From: HB2-32-21 sp041603535
Lineage (GTDB): Bacteria; Pseudomonadota; Gammaproteobacteria; Pseudomonadales; Porticoccaceae
DNA length: 64,000 nt
Assembly: GCA_041603535.1 (NCBI GenBank)
Contig: JBFIEE010000007.1
Span: 19,734 to 83,733 of the forward strand
Direction of reading: 5' to 3'
Positions 27,224 through 37,140 of this stretch are shown here, in pieces. The number at the start of each line of letters is the position of its first letter. The first letter of the stretch is position 1. The notes below the pieces were generated by a model. It saw only the letters and a program-made list of their open reading frames with translations. It did no database searches and was not told where the DNA came from. The position numbers and the translations under genes were made by a program.

Positions 27224-30200
27224 TCAAGAGAACTTACGTAAATCAAGCGTATGGGGATATTCGTCATCCCGCTGTAATGGCGGGGGCGACATTGGTCGCG
27301 GTAACGGATCAGCAGCGGCAAAACTACGTAACACATTATATTCAGGTGGCGTTATCAGTGGCGCGGGCGTGTGTCCGAAATCCCAGTAGCGGCTGACGCG
27401 ACGCGTTTCGGCCTCGAAAGCATTCACCGGATAGGCATCGTAGCTGAGTCCGCCGGGATGGCTTACGTGATACCTGCAACCACCGATGGACAAACCGTTC
27501 CAGGTATCTATCAGATCGAACACCAGAGGCGCATGCACGCCGATGGTCGGATGCAATCCTGAAGGCGGTTGCCAGGCTCTATAGCGTACGCCACCGACAT
27601 ACTCACCCTGTTGACCAGTGCCGCACAACGGCACACGCTTGCCGTTACAGACAAGGACATAACGGCCATCAGTCAATCCGGTCGCTCTGACCTGTAGCCG
27701 CTCCACGGAAGAGTCAACATAGCGGGCCGTACCAAAACTACTGATCTCCTCCCCGAGGACGTGCCAGGGCTCAATGGCCCAGCGTAATTCAAGATTGATG
27801 TCGCCAAGGGCGACCCTGCCGTAATGCGGAAAACGAAACTCCTCAAACGGCGCAAGCCACTCCAGCTGAAAGGGGAAGCCGTGATCCTGTAAATCCTTAA
27901 CAACATCTTTCATATCTGCCCAAATATAGTGGGGCAACATAAATTTATCGTGCAATGCGGTACCCCAACGCACCAGGGGCTTCTGATAGGGCTCCCGCCA
28001 GAAGCGCGCCACCAGCGCGCGCAGCAGCAAGGCCTGTACTAAACCCATCTGATAGTGAGGCGGCATTTCAAAACCGCGGAACTCCAGCAAACCCTGCCGC
28101 CCGCTGGCCGCGCCTGGCGCATACATTTTATCGATGCAAAATTCAGCCCTGTGGGTATTGCCGGTAATGTCCGTGAGCAGGTTGCGCATTAGGCGATCAA
28201 TTAACCAGGGTTGCTCAACAATGCCTTCCGGCATTTGCTGGAACGCGATTTCCAGTTCATAGAGTGCTTCGTCACGGCCCTCATCGACTCTCGGCGCCTG
28301 GCTGGTCGGGCCAATAAACATGCCCGAAAACAGGTAGGACAGGGCGGGATGGTGCTGCCAGTAGGTGACCAGGCTGCGCAGTAAATCGGGGCGGCGCAAC
28401 AACGGACTGTCCGTCGGTGTCGCAGCACCGATGGTAATGTGGTTACCGCCGCCAGTACCGGTATGGCGACCGTCCAGCATGAATTTTTCAGTGCCCAGGC
28501 GAGCCTGGTGAGCCTCTTCATACAATGTTCGAGTGTTGTCGACCAGCTCTCGCCAGCTATTGGCTGGATGAATATTCACCTCAATAACACCTGGGTCGGG
28601 CGTCACCAGAAGGCGCTGCAGGCGGTGATCTCGGGGTGGTTCATAGCCTTCGATAATCACCGGCATTTTTTGAATTCGAGCGCTTTTTTCTATCATCTCG
28701 ATCAAACCGATGTAGTGCTCAAGGTACTTAATTGGCGGCAGGAAAACGTGCAGCTTGCCATTTCTCGGCTCGACACACAGCGCTGTACGAATAACTTCAA
28801 CAGGCGCAGCCGATCTGGGCGTGGCCTGATCTTCAGTTGTCATCGCATCCGCCACACCCGGCATGATGTTGCGCTGATCGAAACGCCCATCGATCTCCGC
28901 CTGAGCGCCTCCAGGCTGAAAATAATCCGCCAATATGGTCGACTTCTGTAGCGCCGAGACGTCGTTACCGGAGATGCATGCTGCTTCCGCCGGGGATTCA
29001 GCAGCCGATGTCAGGTCTGGCTTTACCAACGACCCGCGTGCGGCAAAGGGATCTCGTTCGGGTTCCCTGGTCTGAGCCTCTTCTGCTTCGCTAAGCAAAG
29101 GCAGTGAATCCAGGGGCAGACGAAAACCCAGCGGGGAGTCGCCAGGCAGCAGGAGTAACCTGCCGCGCTTCAGGGGCCAGCGGCTACTCTGCCACGCCTC
29201 TTCTGCCGGATCCCAGGTTAGTGGCAACACGTAGCCTGCTGCAGTATTGAGGCCCCTGGTCAACAGGCGTGCAATGCGTTTACGCTCCAGGCCATCGGAC
29301 AGATCTGCTTCAGCCGGGTCAATATTTTCAGGCAGTGACTGCTCTTTCCAGAGATAGTAAAGCGCGTCTTCAAAAGCCGTCTGTACATAGTCAACATCGA
29401 CACCCATAACCCGACACAGCGTTTCCATAAAGCGTTGTGCATGAGTTTCGTCATGGCCGTAATCCTTGTCTACCCGCGCCAGAAGTTGCTCATCACGCCA
29501 TAGCGGCTCACCGTCGGTCCGCCAGAAGCAGCCCAGTGCCCAGCGTGGCACCTGCTCGCCGGGGTACCATTTACCCTGACCGTAATGCAGTACACCGCCA
29601 GGACAAAAACGCTTACGCAACCGTAACAGCAGATCCTTGGAAAGCCTCAGCTTATCCTCGCCCAGAGCCTCAGTGTTCCACTGAGCGGACTCCATATCGC
29701 TGACCGATACGAACGTCGGCTCGCCACCCATCGTCAGACGTACATCCATATCGTCCAGTTCGCGGTCTACCATGCTACCCAGCGCATCAACCGTTGCCCA
29801 TTGATCTTCGCTGTAAGGTTTAGTTACGCGTGGGTCTTCATGAATACGATAAACTTTGTTACTAAATTTGAACTCGGTCTCACACTTGTCTGTATAACCT
29901 TCGATGGGAGCTGCCGATACCGGGTCCGGTGTACAGGCCAGTGGAATGTGACCTTCGCCAGCGAATAGTCCTGACGTTGGATCAAGGCCGATCCAGCCCG
30001 CACCCGGTAAATACACTTCGCACCAGGCATGCAGATCGGTGAAGTCTTCTTCAGCCCCGGCTGGCCCCTCCAGTGGTTTCACATCAGGTTTCAGCTGTAC
30101 CAGATAACCAGAAACAAAGCGTGCCGCAAGCCCGAGGTGCCGGAATATCTGCACCAGCAACCAGCTGGTGTCACGACAGGATCCTCTCGCCAGACCTAAG

Positions 30201-30715
30201 GTTTCTTCACAACTCTGCACCCCCGGTTCCATACGAATGTTGTAAGCGATGGCTTGCTGGAGACGCTGATTTTGCGCAACGAGAAAATCATTAATCGACT
30301 GCTTTTTATCGCCGATAGCCGCGACCCACGCGCTTAGCAGCGGCCCGCTTTCTGTCACCTCCAGATAAGGCTCGAGATCAGTTTTCAGCTGCTTGTGGTA
30401 GTCAAAAGGAAATTTTTCTGCGTACTCCTCAACAAAAAAATCGAAGGGATTGATGGCGGTTAAATCAGCAATCACTTCCACTTTAAAGGAGAATTTCCTG
30501 GTTTTCTCGGGAAATACCAGACGGGCAAGGAAATTCCCGAAAGCATCCTGTTGCCAGTTAATAAAATGATTTGCCGGCTCAACCTGCAATGTATAACTGT
30601 GAATCGGTGTGCGGCTATGCACCGCTGGTCGCAAGCGCAAAATATGTGGCGACAGCGCTATTGGCCGATCAAAGTTGTATTCCGTGGCGTGCTGAATTGC
30701 AACACGTATTGCCAT
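27224..30715 (-). CDS. DUF2126 putative amidoligase with N-terminal transglutaminase domain
   Basis: A 1163-residue protein, first gene of the operon. Residues 1-85 are Bact_transglu_N, 165-250 the transglutaminase core (Cys180 in GSCRDTSW, His229 in DLHAW, Asp245 in GLDPTSG), and about 300-1163 the DUF2126 region, annotated as a putative amidoligase, with DMDVRLTMGGEPTFVS and DGRHTGTGGGNHITIGAATPTDSP as strong blocks. The ATG at 30715 follows AGGAG perfectly; the nine earlier codons are not needed. A ligase and a possible amide-cleaving domain in one chain suggest synthesis and processing of an unknown peptide tag. Length is normal for the family. Confidence 0.92.
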   Translation of the reverse strand: MAIRVAIQHATEYNFDRPIALSPHILRLRPAVHSRTPIHSYTLQVEPANHFINWQQDAFGNFLARLVFPEKTRKFSFKVEVIADLTAINPFDFFVEEYAEKFPFDYHKQLKTDLEPYLEVTESGPLLSAWVAAIGDKKQSINDFLVAQNQRLQQAIAYNIRMEPGVQSCEETLGLARGSCRDTSWLLVQIFRHLGLAARFVSGYLVQLKPDVKPLEGPAGAEEDFTDLHAWCEVYLPGAGWIGLDPTSGLFAGEGHIPLACTPDPVSAAPIEGYTDKCETEFKFSNKVYRIHEDPRVTKPYSEDQWATVDALGSMVDRELDDMDVRLTMGGEPTFVSVSDMESAQWNTEALGEDKLRLSKDLLLRLRKRFCPGGVLHYGQGKWYPGEQVPRWALGCFWRTDGEPLWRDEQLLARVDKDYGHDETHAQRFMETLCRVMGVDVDYVQTAFEDALYYLWKEQSLPENIDPAEADLSDGLERKRIARLLTRGLNTAAGYVLPLTWDPAEEAWQSSRWPLKRGRLLLLPGDSPLGFRLPLDSLPLLSEAEEAQTREPERDPFAARGSLVKPDLTSAAESPAEAACISGNDVSALQKSTILADYFQPGGAQAEIDGRFDQRNIMPGVADAMTTEDQATPRSAAPVEVIRTALCVEPRNGKLHVFLPPIKYLEHYIGLIEMIEKSARIQKMPVIIEGYEPPRDHRLQRLLVTPDPGVIEVNIHPANSWRELVDNTRTLYEEAHQARLGTEKFMLDGRHTGTGGGNHITIGAATPTDSPLLRRPDLLRSLVTYWQHHPALSYLFSGMFIGPTSQAPRVDEGRDEALYELEIAFQQMPEGIVEQPWLIDRLMRNLLTDITGNTHRAEFCIDKMYAPGAASGRQGLLEFRGFEMPPHYQMGLVQALLLRALVARFWREPYQKPLVRWGTALHDKFMLPHYIWADMKDVVKDLQDHGFPFQLEWLAPFEEFRFPHYGRVALGDINLELRWAIEPWHVLGEEISSFGTARYVDSSVERLQVRATGLTDGRYVLVCNGKRVPLCGTGQQGEYVGGVRYRAWQPPSGLHPTIGVHAPLVFDLIDTWNGLSIGGCRYHVSHPGGLSYDAYPVNAFEAETRRVSRYWDFGHTPAPLITPPEYNVLRSFAAADPLPRPMSPPPLQRDDEYPHTLDLRKFS

Positions 30716-31538
30716 TTTATTCTCCTGGTAACGATTGCACATTTACTGGCATCCACCCAGCGATCACCAAGGTCGACCCAGGGGTGGTTAACACTCATCA
30801 AAAACAGGCCCGCTACCGTGACAAAACCGGCGCAAATTGACCAACTGCGTCGCTACAGCCAGGGAAACACCCACCGAGACCATATTCTAACGCAGCGCCC
30901 AAACTTTGACGTTTGACGGTTTTGAGCCGGTGAGGAAAGGTGTTTTATTGAAGGCGTTTACACACCCCACGCCGTCATACCGCCCGCACAACGCGGAAGG
31001 CTTTCCACCGAAACCGAAGCGGATCGTCGTCATTCCAGGCGTCTTTAAGTACCCGCCTGATCATTGTGCGTAAGATACCGCTGTCGATAACACCAATAAC
31101 CGGCGCGCAGAAAAGTTAATTGTTCGCCATCCTAACACCTATAACCCTCGCGAAACTCATAACGTTCTGAACTGACTTTCAATGTGGGGTTTTTTATCAC
31201 CATCCGGTTACCAGACACACCTCTTACGTAACGCATGGACATCTATCAGGCACTTACCAGGCAACTATCACGCCAGCGTTGGGGCACCTCGCCCTGCGCG
31301 ATTTGTACTGTGTCGGTTGTACCAAAACCAGGCAACAAAAAAGACCCACATCGATTGACGTGGGCCTCTTGTCGGTTCAAAACCGGCCTTCAACAATCTC
31401 GCCCGCCCAACATCGACACCGGCTTTTCGGTTAACTGACGGGGATAGTCCGCGCCAAACCAAGTCCTCGCAGCATCTTAATAGCCAGGCGATGTGGCCGT
31501 CCGGGGACATTCTGTCCGTTGGTTCGGTGACTCATTGA
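30716..31538. other. 823-base region without a recognised gene
   Basis: Between the DUF2126 operon and the SDR gene at 31539. The right-hand third holds a minus-strand terminator (separate entry). The left part must contain the operon promoter. I see no RNA gene; the only short frames (for example 34 codons at 31431-31535) have no supporting evidence. Confidence 0.5.
31336..31367 (-). terminator. Probable rho-independent terminator
   Basis: On the minus strand, GGCCCACGTC, a short loop and GATGTGGGTC form an imperfect stem followed by TTTTTTG. It lies about 170 bases past the stop of the SDR gene at 31539 and would end that transcript. Confidence 0.6.
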
Positions 31539-32294
31539 TCAGGCCAGGGCAAAACCGGCCGTCATACCGCCATCAGCAATAAATTCAGAGCCCGTCGAAT
31601 AGGAGCTGTCGTCTGAAGCCAGGTAAGCGGCCAGTGTGGCCATTTCTCTGGGTTGGCCAATCCGTCCAACCGGCACCGCAGAAAACAGGTTATTTGCGGC
31701 ATCGCCGGTCAGACCCGCATCCGTCACCATGTTGGTCAATATTCCGCCAGGGTGGATTGAATTTACCCTGATATTGTCCGGTCCGAGCTCCATTGCGGCG
31801 ACCTTGGTCATACCGCGCACGGCGAACTTGCTGGCACAGTACGCGATGCCGCCGACCATACCGCCCATTCCAGCAATCGACGAAATGTTTATTATTGAAC
31901 CACCACCGGCCTTTTTCATCTCGCCGGCTACCGCGCGCATACCAAGAAATACACCCAGCTGATTAATATTAATTACATTCATATAATCTTCAGGGCTCAT
32001 ATCGTGAAAAGGCTTAATGCCAGCGATTGCAGCATTGTTAATCAGCACATTAACTTTTCCAAAAGCCGCCACCGTTGCCGCCACCGCCGCTTGCCACGCA
32101 TTTGCATCCCTCACGTCAAGATGTATGGCACGGGCCGAATCGCCAAGATCCGCAGCGACCCTTTTAGCCTCGGCATCCAGCACATCACAAATCATTACTT
32201 CGGCACCACGCTCAACAAACAGGCGGGCCTCGGCTTCTCCCTGACCGCGAGCTGCCCCCGTAATTAACGCTACCTTTCCTTTTAGATCAGACAT
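31539..32294 (-). CDS. Short-chain dehydrogenase/reductase, hydroxysteroid-dehydrogenase-like
   Basis: A 251-residue classical SDR with TGAARGQG at 12-19, NNAAIAG, Ser138, Tyr152 and Lys156 (YCASK), so the catalytic set is complete. The CDVLD stretch after beta-2 suggests NAD. Sequence style resembles the 3-alpha/20-beta-hydroxysteroid and cyclohexanol dehydrogenases. The ATG at 32294 with GAGAGAG upstream was preferred over a GTG two codons before. Divergent from hyuA. Confidence 0.9.
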   Translation of the reverse strand: MSDLKGKVALITGAARGQGEAEARLFVERGAEVMICDVLDAEAKRVAADLGDSARAIHLDVRDANAWQAAVAATVAAFGKVNVLINNAAIAGIKPFHDMSPEDYMNVININQLGVFLGMRAVAGEMKKAGGGSIINISSIAGMGGMVGGIAYCASKFAVRGMTKVAAMELGPDNIRVNSIHPGGILTNMVTDAGLTGDAANNLFSAVPVGRIGQPREMATLAAYLASDDSSYSTGSEFIADGGMTAGFALA

Positions 32295-32633
32295 TTTCAC
32301 TCTCTCTTTATAGTGGGTTTATGGCAAGGATTTTTGCACCCTCGCCGCTCGCAAGTCCAGCGGTTTGTGCACTCGGCGCGATAGATGCCCATTAGCGAAT
32401 AGATGCCTGAGAATATTTTTAAGAAAATTCGCGCGCTATAACGCTCTTGCTTAACGGAACAAAAAGCTCTCTAATTGATTAAAATAAAGACAGACAACAA
32501 TTAGAAATATTTCCTGTAAAAATAAGTCAAAGCGGCGGCTGAAGTGATGTTACAACCATAACTGGATGCCAAAATTCGCGGGGTGCAGCACACAGGGAAT
32601 GCTCAAATAATTTTTAACTACAGGGGTTAACCT
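32295..32633. promoter_or_regulatory. Divergent promoter region, SDR gene versus hyuA
   Basis: 339 AT-rich bases between two divergent starts. AGGGG at the right end serves the hyuA ATG at 32634. No confident -35/-10 pair or operator was identified by eye. Confidence 0.5.
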
Positions 32634-34721
32634 ATGGCGGCACATGAAATAAGTATTGGCGTCGATGTCGGCGGTACGCATACAGATTTGTGCGGGGTAC
32701 AGGGTAAAAATATTGTTCGCGCCAAGGCGCTGACAACGCACGACGATTATTCCGTGGGTATTTTTAACGCCCTTGGCAACGTGGCAGATACCCTCGGCAT
32801 GTCGGTTGAAGAATTGCTGTCCAGGCACTGCCGCGCTTTCGTTAATGGCAACACCATTGTCACTAACTCGTTAACCGAGCTCAAGGGTGCCAGGGTTGGC
32901 GTACTGGTGACGGGCGGGTTTGCTGATATTTTGCGGGTTGGTCGGGGCGCGCGCCTGAATATCCGCGACGACCATTTACAGCGCAACCTGCCGCGGCTCA
33001 TCCCCCAGGAGTTGGTGGCCGAAATCGATGAACGAATCGACCGAGACGGCAAGGTCATTGTCGCCCTCAATCATATGCAGGTCGAAGAAGAGGTTCGCAG
33101 GCTGGTCGAGCGCGGCGTTGACTGCATCGCCGTGTGTTTTTTATGGAGTACCGCCAATGGCGATCACGAACGCGAAGCCGAAGAGATTATCAACCGCATA
33201 GCACCAGGTATCTTTGTTACTCAGTCAGTCTCGGTGGCATCTGTCTTTCGCGAATACGAACGCTGGCAAACTGCCATTTTGAACTGCTACGTGCAGCCTC
33301 CCGTCAAAGGTTTTGTTGAAACGGTATCGCGGGGCCTGCGCAGCCGCGGCTATACCAGAGCCCTTGAGTTTTTTAACGGCCTGGGCGGCGTCCTCACAGA
33401 AGAAGTGGTCAAACAGGTCCCCATCCAGCTGTACAGCTCGGGACCGGCGGGCGGCGCAGTGGGCTCCGCGGCACTGGCCAAACGCTACGGCCTCGATGAA
33501 GTGCTGTGCGGCGATATGGGTGGCACCAGTTTCGACACCATTCTTATTCACAAACAGGAGCCCAAGGTGGTGCAGCGCTGCACCATCGGTCGCTTCGATA
33601 CTGCCCTCAATCTGCTCGACATCGACTCCATCGGCGCGGGTGGCGGCAGTATCATTCACCTTGATTCCCGAGGTATACCCCAGGTTGGCCCACAAAGCGC
33701 CGGCTCAACACCAGGCCCCGCCTGTTCAGGGCGCGGCGGCACCGAACCCACCGTCACGGACTGTATGGCGGTCATGGGTTTTATCGACCCGAAGAATTAC
33801 CTCGGTGGTAACTACGAGCTCGACCTTGAGGCGGCCAAATTCGCACTGGAAGATAAAGTTGGCAATGCGCTGGGCTGGGACGCCCTCAAAACTGCCGCCG
33901 GGGCCTATGCCCTGGTCGTTGCTAACATGGCCAACGCGCTACGCGAGGTCTCGGTCAGTCGCGGCCGCGATCCGCGGAAGTGCACATTTATCGCTTACGG
34001 CGGTGCACTGCCTGTGTTCAGTGCATCAATCTGCCAGAGACTGGGTATCACCGACATGATTGTACCCGGGCAGAGCTCAGCTTTTTCAGCCTACGGCCTG
34101 CTAGAGGCGGACTATATCCGCCGCGAGTCAGCGACGATCGGCTGGCTGATCGGTCGGGAAGAGGGCTACGGCCACATGATCGCTACTCGCGACCGGCTTG
34201 AACAGATCATTCGTCAAGATTTACAGGAAGCTGGGTTCAGCGATAGCGATATGCAGATCACCTACGGCGGCGACTTCCGCTACGTTGGCCAACTGGCAGA
34301 AATGTACATGCCCATGCACAAAGCCGATGTGGAAAAAAACCTCGGCGCGGCTATCGGGGCGGTCTTTAATGTCGCGTATGAAGAGGAATTCGGTCCCGGT
34401 ACCGCCTGGACCGAATCGGAACTCATGCTGGTTAATTATGTGGTGACCGGTGTTGGCCTGCGACAAAAGCCGGACATTCAGCCAGTCAGCGCCGAACCCC
34501 GTGACGCCAGCAACGCCATCATGTCGACCCGACGTCTGTTTTTGCCGGATGAACAACAGTGGGCCGAAACACCGATTTATGACGCCGTAAAACTTGAACC
34601 GGGCACATACTTTGAAGGCCCCGGCATTATCGACTGTCGCGACACCACCATCTACATTCCGCGCGACGCCACCGCGCGCCGGGATGAATACAACAATTTC
34701 CGGGTATCCATTGCCCGCTAA
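32634..34721 (+). CDS. Hydantoinase/oxoprolinase A-type ATPase subunit
   Basis: A 695-residue HyuA-family protein. The ATP-binding start IGVDVGGTHTDLCGV and the later CGDMGGTSFD are actin-like phosphate loops. The family hydrolyses ATP to open cyclic amides or, in acetone/acetophenone carboxylases, to energise ketone carboxylation. AGGGG precedes the ATG. The B subunit follows 70 bases downstream. With an alcohol dehydrogenase and SDRs nearby, a ketone carboxylase role is as plausible as a hydantoinase role; sequence cannot decide. Confidence 0.9.
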   Translation: MAAHEISIGVDVGGTHTDLCGVQGKNIVRAKALTTHDDYSVGIFNALGNVADTLGMSVEELLSRHCRAFVNGNTIVTNSLTELKGARVGVLVTGGFADILRVGRGARLNIRDDHLQRNLPRLIPQELVAEIDERIDRDGKVIVALNHMQVEEEVRRLVERGVDCIAVCFLWSTANGDHEREAEEIINRIAPGIFVTQSVSVASVFREYERWQTAILNCYVQPPVKGFVETVSRGLRSRGYTRALEFFNGLGGVLTEEVVKQVPIQLYSSGPAGGAVGSAALAKRYGLDEVLCGDMGGTSFDTILIHKQEPKVVQRCTIGRFDTALNLLDIDSIGAGGGSIIHLDSRGIPQVGPQSAGSTPGPACSGRGGTEPTVTDCMAVMGFIDPKNYLGGNYELDLEAAKFALEDKVGNALGWDALKTAAGAYALVVANMANALREVSVSRGRDPRKCTFIAYGGALPVFSASICQRLGITDMIVPGQSSAFSAYGLLEADYIRRESATIGWLIGREEGYGHMIATRDRLEQIIRQDLQEAGFSDSDMQITYGGDFRYVGQLAEMYMPMHKADVEKNLGAAIGAVFNVAYEEEFGPGTAWTESELMLVNYVVTGVGLRQKPDIQPVSAEPRDASNAIMSTRRLFLPDEQQWAETPIYDAVKLEPGTYFEGPGIIDCRDTTIYIPRDATARRDEYNNFRVSIAR

Positions 34722-34791
34722 TTGTCCGGGACAGACCCGCATTTAACCTATTAAACAGGGGTAGCGCCTCGCTAGAGGCAGGAGAAATATC

Positions 34792-37005
34792 ATGACCGCC
34801 AATACTGCCACCAAGCCGGCTTCACAGGACATGCCACGCACCGCGACGGATGAATTCGATCCCATCACCGCCGAGGTAATTCGCTCGGCCTTCGACAACA
34901 TCACCACCGAAATGAGTCTGGTGCTACTGCGCACCTCAGGTTCCCCGGTGTTAACCGAATCGAAGGATTTTTCCACCGTTGTATTTGATGCCGATCTCAA
35001 TCAAATCGGCACATCCGGTTACATATTACTGCACATGTCATCGTCGCGGCTTGGCGTGGAGGCCATTGCCAAAGCTCGGGTGCCCCACGATATCAACCCC
35101 GGTGATGCCTTTATCTGTAACGACCCCCACACCAGCGGCGCCCTGCATCAGGGCGACGTCGGCATTGTCATGCCTGTGTTCCACGACGCAGACCTGGTGG
35201 GCTGGACATTTTCTAATGCCCACCTGATGGACGTCGGCGGTGCGGCCATCAGCGGCTTCGCACCAGAAGCCCGCGACACCTACTCTGAGGCGCTACGTTT
35301 TCCCGGCACACGGGTGGCGCGCAACGCCGTACTCGACGAAGAATGGGTGGGTTTCATGCGCAACAACGTGCGGGTTCCCCTGTCATTTATCAGTGATCTA
35401 CGCAGCCTGGTTGCCGCCTGCAATGTCGGCGGTGAACGGCTGGTCGACCTCATTGAAGAATATGGCCAGCAGACCCTCAGGAAATACACCAACTACAACA
35501 TCGAACTGACCGAAAAGGCGCTGCGCGCCCGCATTTCTCGCCTGCCCAACGGCACGTACCATACCTACGACTACGTGGAATACGACGGTTTCGGTGACGG
35601 TAGTCTGAATCCGATTTTTTGCGAGATGGCCGTTGCCGGCGACCAGCTCAAATTCAAATTCTCCGGCTGTCCCCAGGTTGCCGCGTTTATCAATGCCGGA
35701 CGCTCCGCAGTGGAAGGCAGTTTGATTGCACCGATCATGTGCCAGTTTGCGCCGGACATCCCCTTTAATCAGGGTTTCTGGAACTGTCTGGAAATCGATC
35801 TCGGCGAGCCGGGCACGATTATTAATCCGGTCGTACCCGCCCCGGTCACCAGCGGTCACGCCTCGGCCGGTATGCGCGCTGGCCGTATGGTGCAGGAAGC
35901 GCTGGCAGCGGCCTGCGCCGCCTCCGAAGATGAAGAATTGCGCAGCCGAGTGTCGGGACAGTCCTCAGGCGCTGTGACGTTGGGCATCTGGTTCGGTACG
36001 GATAACAAGGGCAACCCATCGATGTTTATGCCTTTTGGCATGGCAGTCGGTATTGGCGGCCCCGGCCAGACCATCGGCGACGGACAGGATTGCTACGGCA
36101 TGCAATCAACGCTGGCCATTAAATGGGCTGATGTGGAAGTGCAGGAACTGGACTCTCCCGTGTTAATGCTGTGGCGCAAAGTCCTCGGTAATGCTGGCGG
36201 CGCGGGTGCCAGCCGCGGCGGACTGGCAATCGATGAGGCCTTTACGCTGTATGGCGCCGATAATTTTGTAGGCATGAACTTTCAAAGCGGAGCGGAAATA
36301 CCCGCCCGTGGTTTTGCCGGTGGCATGCCAGGCGGCAACGGTAAAGCCTGGTTGATCCGCAATGGTGAAGTCGACAAATTGCTGGCCGCTGGTAAATTGC
36401 CCACTTCGCCTGAACTGGTCAAAGGCGTGGTTGACCAATCGTTACGCGGCTGCCAGACCAACATCGCGTTCGCAAAAGGCGATGTCTTCAGGGGTATCGG
36501 TGGCGGCGGTGGCGGACTGGGCGATCCCTTCCTACGCGCACCGGCTCTCATTGAGCAGGACCTTATCGACCGCGCCATTTCAAAAGCCGCCGCCGAACAA
36601 CTCTATGGTGCCGTGCTGGCCGTGGGTAGTGAGACCCACGTAGATGTCGCGGCTACCTGGATCAATCGCAACACCCTTCGTGCAGCGATGCTGCCGTCCG
36701 CCAACGTCGCCCTGGAGAAATTACCTGCCAGCGCGAACATGTCTGGTGTGCAGACAAAAAACGGCGCCTGGATCTGTAGTCATTGTCGCCACAAACTCGC
36801 CAGTACTACCGCAAGCTGGGTGTCCGCCACCCATACTCGGCAGCGAGATCTAGCCGATGTCTACGAAGAATCTGAAACCTGTACGCGGCGACGCCAGCAC
36901 CCGGTTATGCTGATGGAACACTACTGCCCAGCCTGCGCCGCCTGCCTTACCGTGCAGGTAACGCTAAACCAGGAGAGTACACCAACCTATCATCTACACG
37001 GCTAA
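34792..37005 (+). CDS. Hydantoinase B-type subunit with C-terminal Cys-rich tail
   Basis: A 737-residue HyuB-family protein, longer than the usual 550-650. Residues about 20-645 are the HyuB fold: DPITAEVIRSAFDNITTEMS, FICNDPHTSGALHQGD, GGAGASRGG. From about 650 on a separate tail has Cys at 662, 665, 697, 712, 715 and 718 (CSHC ... CPACAAC), which looks like a zinc ribbon and recalls the small third subunit of acetone/acetophenone carboxylases. Site AGGAGA. The tail argues for a carboxylase-like complex, by inference. Confidence 0.88.
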   Translation: MTANTATKPASQDMPRTATDEFDPITAEVIRSAFDNITTEMSLVLLRTSGSPVLTESKDFSTVVFDADLNQIGTSGYILLHMSSSRLGVEAIAKARVPHDINPGDAFICNDPHTSGALHQGDVGIVMPVFHDADLVGWTFSNAHLMDVGGAAISGFAPEARDTYSEALRFPGTRVARNAVLDEEWVGFMRNNVRVPLSFISDLRSLVAACNVGGERLVDLIEEYGQQTLRKYTNYNIELTEKALRARISRLPNGTYHTYDYVEYDGFGDGSLNPIFCEMAVAGDQLKFKFSGCPQVAAFINAGRSAVEGSLIAPIMCQFAPDIPFNQGFWNCLEIDLGEPGTIINPVVPAPVTSGHASAGMRAGRMVQEALAAACAASEDEELRSRVSGQSSGAVTLGIWFGTDNKGNPSMFMPFGMAVGIGGPGQTIGDGQDCYGMQSTLAIKWADVEVQELDSPVLMLWRKVLGNAGGAGASRGGLAIDEAFTLYGADNFVGMNFQSGAEIPARGFAGGMPGGNGKAWLIRNGEVDKLLAAGKLPTSPELVKGVVDQSLRGCQTNIAFAKGDVFRGIGGGGGGLGDPFLRAPALIEQDLIDRAISKAAAEQLYGAVLAVGSETHVDVAATWINRNTLRAAMLPSANVALEKLPASANMSGVQTKNGAWICSHCRHKLASTTASWVSATHTRQRDLADVYEESETCTRRRQHPVMLMEHYCPACAACLTVQVTLNQESTPTYHLHG

Positions 37006-37020
37006 GCAATACCTGCGTCT

Positions 37021-37044
37021 GGTAATGCGCTCGGGCGCGTTACC
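37021..37044 (+). other. Strong hairpin between hyuB-like and methyltransferase genes
   Basis: GGTAATGCGC, loop TCGG, GCGCGTTACC: ten paired bases with one G-T pair and a tetraloop, 15 bases after the hyuB-like stop. There is no T run after it, so it may be an RNA 3'-end stabiliser or a pause site rather than a full terminator. Confidence 0.55.
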
Positions 37045-37140
37045 AGCGACTGTTCTGGCGCGGCAGGGCGTGGCGAACCATACTCCTGTCAACCGTGTGC
37101 AAATACTTCCCTCGCGGCGCAACACCTAAACGAGCAACCG

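Noticed and set aside
31431..31535. 34-codon minus-strand frame right after the SDR stop
   Set aside because: ATG without a good binding site, very basic composition and no known relative; kept only as a note.
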